NCBI GenBank assembly: GCA_003560175.1
Contig: PWIZ01000065.1
Location: 1 to 15,728, forward strand
Length of the DNA stretch: 15,728 nucleotides
Source: Halomonas sp.
GTDB lineage: Bacteria; Pseudomonadota; Gammaproteobacteria; Pseudomonadales; Halomonadaceae
Reading direction: 5' to 3'
In this document: positions 1 through 5,640 of the stretch, in pieces
How positions within the stretch are numbered: position 1 is the first letter of the stretch
How the letters are laid out: every line of letters starts with the position of its first letter
Notes under the pieces: generated by a model
Told to the model about the DNA's origin: nothing
The model's input: only the letters and a program-made list of their open reading frames with translations
Databases searched by the model: none
Program-made: the position numbers and the translations under genes

Positions 1-197
1 AGCTCAGCCTGGAGGAAGAGGACTTCTACTGGGTCACCCACATGGCCCTGGAGATCGCGGCTCTCTACGCGGACAACCGCCTGGTCTCGGTACTCGAGGG
101 AGGCTACCACCTTGAATCCCTTGGCCGCAGTGTCGAGGCCCACCTCAAGGCGCTGCTGGGCCAGCCCTTCAGCGACGCTCCCGCGCCCTCGGCCTAG
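1..197 (+). CDS. Histone deacetylase family protein, C-terminal fragment
   Basis: This is the 3' end of a gene that starts before the window. The readable frame begins at base 3 and stops at TAG 195-197, giving about 64 residues. The segment contains VSVLEGGYHLESL followed by SVEAHLKALLG, which matches the C-terminal end of bacterial class II histone-deacetylase/acetylpolyamine amidohydrolase proteins, where a V-x-EGGY segment lines the active-site region. Family members are zinc hydrolases that remove acetyl groups from polyamines, lysines or related amides. The catalytic His-Asp part lies outside the window, so substrate and activity cannot be judged. The gene points the same way as the XRE regulator, with a 144-bp gap that suggests separate transcription. 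Confidence 0.8.
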   Translation, partial: LSLEEEDFYWVTHMALEIAALYADNRLVSVLEGGYHLESLGRSVEAHLKALLGQPFSDAPAPSA

Positions 198-317
198 CGT
201 CTATCGGTCGGCGTGCCGATTTCCCTAGCGGCGGGGAATGTCCCTCGCCGACGGCTCCGTCGAGACGGCCTGGCGGTGGCCTTCTCGCCGTCGGGCTGTG
301 GTAAAGTCGGAGAACCT

Positions 318-333
318 GTTTCCTATAGTGAAC
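318..333 (+). promoter_or_regulatory. Palindromic operator candidate over the XRE-cupin gene promoter
   Basis: The 16-mer GTTTCCTATAGTGAAC has dyad symmetry of the form GTTnnCTATAGnnAAC, with 12 of 16 positions symmetric. It contains TATAGT at 324-329, a good match to a sigma-70 -10 hexamer, 12 bp before the ATG at 342. No convincing -35 box lies 17 bp upstream. HTH_3 regulators commonly repress their own promoters through such sites, so autoregulation is a reasonable inference. I saw no second copy of the core CTATAG palindrome at other promoters in the window. Confidence 0.45.
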
Positions 334-341
334 TTCTGCCG

Positions 342-974
342 ATGACTGCCACCACCGATCAGGACGCCGCTGTGCGAATCGCCTCGGGACGCAAGCCACT
401 CGTTGAACCGCTGCGCCTCGGCGAACGCCTGCGCGAGATCCGTCTGGCCAATCAGTGGACCCTCGAGGACGTCAGCCAGCGAACCGGCCTTGCCCGCTCG
501 ACCCTCTCCAAAATCGAGAACAACCAGATCTCCCCCACGTTCACTGCCGTCCAGAAATTGATCGGCGGACTGGGCATCGACCTGCCTCAGCTACTCTCGC
601 CACCCCGCCAGCAGAGCCGCACCATGGGACGCCGAGATCTGACCCGTCGCGGCCATGGCCAGCAGCACCCGACTCCCACCTACGAGCATGAACTTCTCAG
701 CTGTGAGCTAGCCCAGAAGCGCATGATTCCCTTCAAGACCATCGTGCGGGCGCGCAGCTTCGAAGAGTTCAGCGAGTGGGTGCGCCACGACGGCGAGGAG
801 TTCCTGATGGTGCTCGACGGCGAGATCCTGCTCTACACCGAGTTCTATGAGCCGCTGCGTCTCGAACAGGGCGACAGCATCTACTTCGATAGCGACATGG
901 GGCACGCCCTGATATCGGTGAGCCTGGAAGACGCCGTGGTACTGTCGGTCTGCACCCGGGTCGAGGCCGCCTGA
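342..974 (+). CDS. XRE-family transcriptional regulator with C-terminal cupin domain
   Basis: The 210-residue product has an HTH_3 DNA-binding domain at about residues 25-83 (RLGERLREIR, then RTGLARSTLSKIENNQISP) and a cupin_2 domain at about 120-205. The cupin carries metal- or ligand-site residues in HDGEEFLMVLDGE and a later GH near residue 188. Such HTH-cupin proteins sense small molecules and usually control nearby metabolic genes or themselves. The frame is open further upstream to 213, but ATG 342 fits the family N-terminus and follows a probable -10 and palindrome. The stop lies one base from the fdhD stop, so the two genes converge with no terminator between them. Its ligand is unknown, and control of the formate dehydrogenase locus is only suggested by proximity. 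Confidence 0.85.
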   Translation: MTATTDQDAAVRIASGRKPLVEPLRLGERLREIRLANQWTLEDVSQRTGLARSTLSKIENNQISPTFTAVQKLIGGLGIDLPQLLSPPRQQSRTMGRRDLTRRGHGQQHPTPTYEHELLSCELAQKRMIPFKTIVRARSFEEFSEWVRHDGEEFLMVLDGEILLYTEFYEPLRLEQGDSIYFDSDMGHALISVSLEDAVVLSVCTRVEAA

Positions 975-975
975 C

Positions 976-1830
976 TCAGCGCCTGCTGCCAGCGAGGCGA
1001 TCACCGGGTCGGCGCGGCGGTACCGCATCCAGCGTCAATCGCTGGGCGGCGTTGATCGCTTGAAAGTGTCGTCCCTTGGCTCTTGCGATCAGCATCACAC
1101 CGAAACGGCTGGCCAGCTCGACCCCCTTCTGAGTCACACCGGAGCGCGAGACCAGCACCCCGATGCCCATCTGCGCCACCTTGAGCACCATTTCCGAGGT
1201 CAGACGCCCGGTAGTGTAGAAAATATCGGCATGCCCCGAGTCCGCCTCCGCCAGCCACTGGCGTCCCGCCAGGGTATCCACGGCGTTGTGGCGCCCCACG
1301 TCCTCGACGAAATCCAGCACCTGCGCCTGATGGCACAGCGCACAGCCGTGCACTGCCCCTGCGCTGCGGTAAGTCTCGTTATGTTCGCCCAGGTTTTCCA
1401 GCAGTCCGTAGAGCACTGACTGGCGAAGCGGTGTCTCGGGCAGCGTCTGGCGAGGAATCGCCTCCAGAAGTCGCCCGAACACTGTCCCCTGACCGCAGCC
1501 GGTGGTCACGGTGCGGTGCCCGAGCCGCTCCTCCAGATCTTCGGGCTCGTGCCGCGTCACCACGGCCGCTGCCTCCACCTCCCAGTCCACGTGCACCGCC
1601 AACAGATCTGCCCTGGCGGCGATCAGCCCCTGGTTGCGCAGGTACCCCACCACCAGCGACTCGGGATCCGCGCCCAGGGTCATCAGGGTGACGATCTCCC
1701 GCTTGTTGAGATAAAGGGTCAGAGCGCGCTCGGCGGCGATGGCCTGGCAGCGCGCCTCACCGAACTCATCGAAGACCTCGATTTCCAGAGTGGCAGGCAG
1801 GCGAGCCTGGCTCAGGCTGATGTCGTGCAT
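976..1830 (-). CDS. fdhD: Formate dehydrogenase accessory sulfurtransferase FdhD
   Basis: FdhD moves sulfur from a cysteine desulfurase to the molybdenum cofactor of formate dehydrogenase, which activates the enzyme. The 284-residue product carries family landmarks: YLNKREIVTLM, VGYLRNQGLI, EDVGRHNAVD near 176-185, FYTTGRLTSEMV near 204-215 and SRSGVT near 228-233. I chose ATG 1830 because GAGGAG sits six bases upstream; the frame extends 25 residues further, to 1905, with a weaker ribosome site. The cysteine layout is odd. Where E. coli FdhD has its CxxC pair, this protein has TGCGQGT with one Cys (112), and a CALC pair appears at 163-166. The gene is divergent from the DUF3305 gene and faces the formate dehydrogenase cluster, which fits its role. 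Confidence 0.93.
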   Translation of the reverse strand: MHDISLSQARLPATLEIEVFDEFGEARCQAIAAERALTLYLNKREIVTLMTLGADPESLVVGYLRNQGLIAARADLLAVHVDWEVEAAAVVTRHEPEDLEERLGHRTVTTGCGQGTVFGRLLEAIPRQTLPETPLRQSVLYGLLENLGEHNETYRSAGAVHGCALCHQAQVLDFVEDVGRHNAVDTLAGRQWLAEADSGHADIFYTTGRLTSEMVLKVAQMGIGVLVSRSGVTQKGVELASRFGVMLIARAKGRHFQAINAAQRLTLDAVPPRRPGDRLAGSRR

Positions 1831-1836
1831 CGACGG

Positions 1837-1842
1837 CTCCTC
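1837..1842 (-). promoter_or_regulatory. Ribosome binding site deciding the fdhD start
   Basis: GAGGAG on the minus strand lies six bases before ATG 1830. It is much stronger than anything before the upstream in-frame ATG at 1905 and supports the shorter FdhD. Confidence 0.6.
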
Positions 1843-1940
1843 GAGAAAGCGTTGATCGTGATGATGGCATTCCCCGGCCCCAGTGTCTTTACTGAATAGC
1901 GACATGCCATAACAACTCTTTATTTCCGAGCACGCCGCCC

Positions 1941-2372
1941 ATGCCAGCGCCCAGCAGTCAGACCACCCTGAGCCTCGACCTCGGCGTCGAGTCCCGCCAG
2001 GTCAAGGGATTCACCTCGACCCAGTGGCGTATCACTGCCCTCTCGCCCGGCGATGCCGGCCCCTGGGTACTCAGGCTCCAACTCCTCATGACCGAACGCG
2101 CCGCCTATCGATTCAACCTCCAGGCGGGTACGCCGCGTCTATTCGTGCGCTGCGGAGAGAGCGGCACCATCCCCGATCCATCGGCGATCACCGCCAGCCA
2201 GGACGTCGCCGCCGCCTGGCTGGACGGCGAGCAGCAGGTGCTTGAGGTGGAGATGCCCCTGGCGATTCAGGCCTGGATCGAAGCCTATCTCGTCCGCCAC
2301 GGTGAGGCCCCGGAAGAGGGCCGCAAGAAGAAGCGCCAGGGAGCCGGCCGGGCCCGGGAGCATACCGCATGA
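1941..2372 (+). CDS. DUF3305 domain-containing protein
   Basis: The 143-residue protein matches the DUF3305 family by the segments QWRITALSPG, LQLLMTERAAYRFNLQ, PRLFVRC and LDGEQQVLEVEMP. No signal peptide, membrane segment or metal motif is seen, so it is probably cytoplasmic. The last ~20 residues are a basic tail rich in K and R. The family has no established biochemical function; its members typically sit next to DUF3306 and formate dehydrogenase genes, which suggests an accessory role in making that enzyme. Its stop overlaps the next start by four bases (ATGA, 2369-2372), so translation of the two is likely coupled. The ribosome site before ATG 1941 is weak. A promoter should lie in the 110-bp gap to the fdhD start, but I could not define one. 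Confidence 0.85.
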   Translation: MPAPSSQTTLSLDLGVESRQVKGFTSTQWRITALSPGDAGPWVLRLQLLMTERAAYRFNLQAGTPRLFVRCGESGTIPDPSAITASQDVAAAWLDGEQQVLEVEMPLAIQAWIEAYLVRHGEAPEEGRKKKRQGAGRAREHTA

Positions 2373-2932
2373 GTCGATTGAGCCGCTGGTCACGCCGCAA
2401 ACTCGGCATTGACGCCGAAGAGAAGGTCCTGGCCGAGCCGCCAGCCGCCCGCAACGATCAGTCCGATCAGGCGCCCGAGCCCGAGCCCGGCAGCCTGGAC
2501 GCGACCCTTCCAGATCCCGACAGCCTTCCTTCTGGCAGCGACTTCAAGGCGTTCCTGCAGGCGGGCGTCAGCGATGCCCTGCGTCGCCGCGCCCTGCGCC
2601 GGATGTTCTCGAGCGACCATTACGGAATCCGTGACGGCCTGGACGACTATGATGACGACTACCGCCAGCGGCTCAAGCCGCTGACCAGCGAGCTGGCTCA
2701 GCGCCTGAGGCAGTGGACGCGCCGGGTCGAGGATGGCGAGCCCGAGGTGGCGGCCGGTGAATCGATGGAGCCCACGGTCGTGGAAGCGACAGGGGAGACC
2801 GATGACGCGACTTCGCCATCCGCGACCGACGACGGTAGCACCGATAGCGGCAGCGTCGACGGGCGACGAGCGGACGAGAGCCTCGCCAGTGGCGGAATGC
2901 CGACCCGGAGGGCGACCTTGGACCAAGGGTGA
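2369..2932 (+). CDS. DUF3306 domain-containing protein
   Basis: The 187-residue protein matches DUF3306: it opens with LSRWSRRKLG and has the core LPSGSDFKAFLQAGVSD, RRRALRRMF, and a DHYGIRDGLDDYDDDYRQ segment near residues 88-105. The last ~60 residues are low-complexity, rich in Asp, Glu, Ser and Thr, and probably disordered. There is no membrane segment or signal peptide. The start overlaps the DUF3305 stop by four bases, so the two proteins are likely made together and may interact. The family's function is unknown; linkage to formate dehydrogenase accessory genes is the only clue. The 82-bp gap that follows holds an AT-rich promoter candidate, so the downstream genes may also be transcribed separately. 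Confidence 0.85.
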   Translation: MSRLSRWSRRKLGIDAEEKVLAEPPAARNDQSDQAPEPEPGSLDATLPDPDSLPSGSDFKAFLQAGVSDALRRRALRRMFSSDHYGIRDGLDDYDDDYRQRLKPLTSELAQRLRQWTRRVEDGEPEVAAGESMEPTVVEATGETDDATSPSATDDGSTDSGSVDGRRADESLASGGMPTRRATLDQG

Positions 2933-2968
2933 GCTGGCAGGATCACGAAAACCGACCAGACTGAAAGA

Positions 2969-2997
2969 TTATCGTCACACAATAATAATCATATATC
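2969..2997 (+). promoter_or_regulatory. Candidate sigma-70 promoter before the 4Fe-4S protein gene
   Basis: This AT-rich island in otherwise GC-rich DNA holds TTATCG (2969-2974) and TATATC (2992-2997) separated by 17 bp. The -35 match is poor (3 of 6). No FNR-type TTGAT-N4-ATCAA site is visible. If real, it gives the formate dehydrogenase genes their own start separate from DUF3305/3306. Confidence 0.35.
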
Positions 2998-3014
2998 CCT
3001 GACTGTGAGGTGGC

Positions 3015-4736
3015 ATGAATCAGCAAATCGACACGATTGCCTTGGACGATGGCGGTAATCATCGGGCCAGGGAGGCGGCGTATCGCCGCGCCTCCTGGCC
3101 ACTCAACCTCACCCCGGCGAGCATCGGATACCTCAGCCAGGGCCATGGCCTGATTCTCGGCAATGAACGTGACGTGCGTCTCGCCGCCCGGGCCCTCATG
3201 AAGCAGGGGCTAGTCCGGCCTACGCTGCTGTTCAATGAACCCGTCGCCATCTCTCCCATTGCCGATGATGATGTCGATGACGAGACGTTGATGGCCGAGA
3301 CGTCCGAGCTCACTCATCACCGTCTGACACGCGAGCAGGCCGCGAGCCTGCGGGTCGAGGGTTATCTGGGTCGCTTCCGAGTCACCCTCCACCGCGAAGA
3401 GGGTCCCCTCGACCTGGCGTTCGCCCTGGCCGATCGGGACCACTTCGACCAGATCCTCGACCTTGGCGAGACCCCGGCCCTGGCGCTGGAACTACCGCCG
3501 CCGGGGTATGTCGCTACCCACTGGACCGACCCTGAGACCCCCTCCCGACTCGAGGGCTTCGCCGCCCTGGTGGGAGAGTTCGACAAGCCCCGCTACTTCC
3601 AGATTCATCAGGAGCTATGTGCACATTCGGCCAGTGGCAACATCGGCTGCACCCGGTGCCTGGAGGTCTGCCCCGCCGATGCGATTCAGAGCCAGCGAGG
3701 CCGGGTCGAGTCGCGTATCGAGATAGACCCCTACCGCTGTCACGGCGTGGGCAGCTGCAGCAGCGCCTGTCCCACCGGCGCCATCGAGTTCCGGATGCCC
3801 GAGTCCCATCGACAACAGGAGACCCTGCTGTCCTGGCTGGCGGCCTATCACGAAGCGGGCGGCGGCCAGCCGGTGATACGTTTCGTGTCGAGCGAGCACC
3901 TGGCGCCCGATGACTCACCGGCTGGCCACGTTCTCGATGTGCCCCTCGAGGAACTCGGCGCGGCGGGCCACGACCAGTGGCTGACGGCCCTGGCCGGCGG
4001 CGCCGCCGAGGTCCGCCTCCAGCATCACCCGGACATGCCGGAGCGTCTGGTCGCCTTCCTCGATGATCAGCTCACCCAGGCACGGGCCCTGCTCGAAGCG
4101 ATGGGACACTCACCCGAGAGGATTTCCGTGCTGGGCATTGGCGACACGGCGGCCAGGGATGCCCTGCCCGCCCACCCGCCGCTCCCCGCGGACGGTTTCA
4201 TGCTGGATGGCACGGGCAAGCGAGACCGGCTCAACCGCGTGCTCGACCGCCTCGCCGAGCAGGGTTGGCCCGACGGCGCTCGACACGCCATGCCCCACGC
4301 AGCCGCCTATGGCGGGCTCGCCGTCGACACTCAGCGCTGCACGCTCTGCATGGCGTGTGTCGCCAGCTGCCCCACGCCCGCGCTGGCGGCCGGCGAAGAG
4401 AGCCCAGAGCTCAGCTTCCGAGAGGCCGACTGCGTGCAGTGTGGCCTCTGCGCGGACGCCTGCCCGGAGGATGCCATCGCCCTGCTGCCCGGTTTCCTGG
4501 CCGACCCCGCCCGTGACCAGCGGCATGTCTGCCATGCGGAGGCGGCCTTCGACTGCATCCGCTGCGGCAAGCCGTTTGCCACGGCCAGCACCATCGCCAC
4601 CATCAAGGCGAAGCTGGCCGACCATCCCTACTTTGCCGGCGAGGCGATCTCCCGGATCGAGATGTGCGAGGACTGCCGCGTGCGCGACGTGTGGCGGGAA
4701 CTGGCACGGGACCCCGAATCGCAACTGAAGGTGTAA
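3015..4736 (+). CDS. Multi-cluster 4Fe-4S ferredoxin-type protein of the formate dehydrogenase locus
   Basis: The 573-residue protein has two ferredoxin-like regions. The first (about 202-257) reads C212-C215-C219P and C242-C248-C252P, with an extra Cys at 202. The second (about 440-490) has two complete CxxCxxCxxxCP motifs (442/445/448/452 and 473/476/479/483). The C-terminus adds CxxC pairs at 514/517 and 551/554, resembling a zinc ribbon or another metal site. The N-terminal ~190 residues and the middle (about 285-430) match nothing I can name. There is no signal peptide or membrane span, so it is probably cytoplasmic. A role in electron transfer or cofactor maturation for formate dehydrogenase is inferred from the motifs and context. 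The start has GAGG at 3007-3010 upstream, and torD follows after four bases. Confidence 0.85.
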   Translation: MNQQIDTIALDDGGNHRAREAAYRRASWPLNLTPASIGYLSQGHGLILGNERDVRLAARALMKQGLVRPTLLFNEPVAISPIADDDVDDETLMAETSELTHHRLTREQAASLRVEGYLGRFRVTLHREEGPLDLAFALADRDHFDQILDLGETPALALELPPPGYVATHWTDPETPSRLEGFAALVGEFDKPRYFQIHQELCAHSASGNIGCTRCLEVCPADAIQSQRGRVESRIEIDPYRCHGVGSCSSACPTGAIEFRMPESHRQQETLLSWLAAYHEAGGGQPVIRFVSSEHLAPDDSPAGHVLDVPLEELGAAGHDQWLTALAGGAAEVRLQHHPDMPERLVAFLDDQLTQARALLEAMGHSPERISVLGIGDTAARDALPAHPPLPADGFMLDGTGKRDRLNRVLDRLAEQGWPDGARHAMPHAAAYGGLAVDTQRCTLCMACVASCPTPALAAGEESPELSFREADCVQCGLCADACPEDAIALLPGFLADPARDQRHVCHAEAAFDCIRCGKPFATASTIATIKAKLADHPYFAGEAISRIEMCEDCRVRDVWRELARDPESQLKV

Positions 4737-4740
4737 ACCG

Positions 4741-5370
4741 ATGAGCGATACTGTCATGCAGCAGGCGGCGCCCGAGCTGGACGACCTCCACGCCCTCAGG
4801 GCCGATGTCTACCGTCTGCTGGCGCGTCTGCTGCACGAGCCACCTGATGCGGAGCTGCTGGCATGGCTGGCCGATCTCGAGGTGGAAGATGACGCCAGCC
4901 CGTTGGCTGGACCCTGGCGCGGGCTCGTTGAGGCGTCGCGCCACTCCCGCCCGCAGACGCTCGCCCGGGAGCATTTCCGCCACCTTATCGGCGTCATCCA
5001 GGGCGATGTGACCCCCTACGCCTCCTGGTACCGCAATGGTGAACTAATGGACCAGGCACTGGTCGCGCTGCGTTACGACCTGAAGGCGCTGGGCATAGAG
5101 CGCGACGCACAGGCACACGACCCCGAGGATCACCTGGCGGCGCTTTGCGAGACGATGGCCCTGCTCATCGAGGCCGGCTCTCCCACCGAGGCCGGCTTCT
5201 TCATGACCCACCTGGCCCCCTGGGCCGCCACCTGTCTGACGGACCTGGCCGGGGTGGAGAGTACCTTCTATTCAGGGGTCGGCCGACTCGGTCGGGCCTT
5301 CATCGACAGGGAAGAGGCGCTGCTGGCCCGCGAGGCAGCGCAGGAACCGGTCAGGCTCGTGGAGCCATGA
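4741..5370 (+). CDS. TorD/DmsD-family molybdoenzyme chaperone
   Basis: This 209-residue, largely helical protein resembles TorD-family chaperones. Supporting segments are YRLLARLLHEPPD near the N-terminus, REHFRHLIGV and PYASWYRNGELM in the middle, and the family's acidic signature in the form PEDHLAALCETMALLIE at about 120-136. These cytoplasmic chaperones bind the Tat signal of a molybdoenzyme and keep it from export until the cofactor is loaded. The likely client is FdhA, encoded downstream. The gene begins four bases after the 4Fe-4S gene stop, with GAAGGTG as ribosome site, so it is in the same operon. I do not assign a gene symbol because several paralogous chaperones exist in this family. 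Confidence 0.88.
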   Translation: MSDTVMQQAAPELDDLHALRADVYRLLARLLHEPPDAELLAWLADLEVEDDASPLAGPWRGLVEASRHSRPQTLAREHFRHLIGVIQGDVTPYASWYRNGELMDQALVALRYDLKALGIERDAQAHDPEDHLAALCETMALLIEAGSPTEAGFFMTHLAPWAATCLTDLAGVESTFYSGVGRLGRAFIDREEALLAREAAQEPVRLVEP

Positions 5371-5400
5371 CACGCCAACTCAAGATAACGGCATGAACTT

Positions 5401-5404
5401 GGAG
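5401..5404 (+). promoter_or_regulatory. Ribosome binding site deciding the fdhX start
   Basis: GGAG lies six bases before ATG 5411. The upstream in-frame ATG at 5393 has no such site, so 5411 is preferred. Confidence 0.5.
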
Positions 5405-5410
5405 AACTCC

Positions 5411-5614
5411 ATGAACAAGACCAACAATCCTCAACGCCGTCGCTTCCTCAAGACCCTGGGGGTCGGCACCGCTGCCGCCGGGGCGGCCGCCGCCGTCGGT
5501 CACGTCACCCTGGTGCAGGCCGAGACGCCCCGCGCCGAGTCCCCGGCCGACAAGGCCCTGGGCTATCGGGAGACCGACCATATCCGCACCTTCTACGCCA
5601 CCCTGCGGGACTGA
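5411..5614 (+). CDS. Small Tat-signal protein of the formate dehydrogenase region (FdhX type)
   Basis: The 67-residue product starts with a twin-arginine signal (QRRRFLKTLG, about residues 8-17), followed by a hydrophobic Ala/Gly stretch and a probable cleavage site after VQA near residue 37. The mature part would be only about 30 residues and ends in HIRTFYATLRD. This matches the small 'formate dehydrogenase region TAT target' proteins found just before FDH catalytic subunits. Function is unknown: it may be a small periplasmic subunit, or a decoy or partner for Tat export. It is 40 bp after torD and 26 bp before fdhA, so it is very likely co-transcribed. An in-frame ATG at 5393 would add six residues. 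Confidence 0.85.
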   Translation: MNKTNNPQRRRFLKTLGVGTAAAGAAAAVGHVTLVQAETPRAESPADKALGYRETDHIRTFYATLRD

Positions 5615-5640
5615 CGGCTCGACAGCCAGGAGATCACACC

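Noticed and set aside
203..224. Small inverted repeat (ATCGG/CCGAT) followed by TTTCCC after the histone deacetylase gene
   Set aside because: A 5-bp stem with an 8-base loop and a short T-run is too weak to call a terminator.
1853..1866. FNR-like half site TTGAT in the fdhD/DUF3305 gap
   Set aside because: The second half reads ATGAT, not ATCAA, so the FNR consensus is not met.
1831..1905. 25-residue N-terminal extension of FdhD starting at ATG 1905
   Set aside because: The upstream start has a weak ribosome site, the added residues do not look like FdhD, and GAGGAG before 1830 is far better.
4110..4757. 215-codon minus-strand frame opposite the 4Fe-4S gene
   Set aside because: Shadow of the plus-strand gene; no domain or ribosome site supports it.
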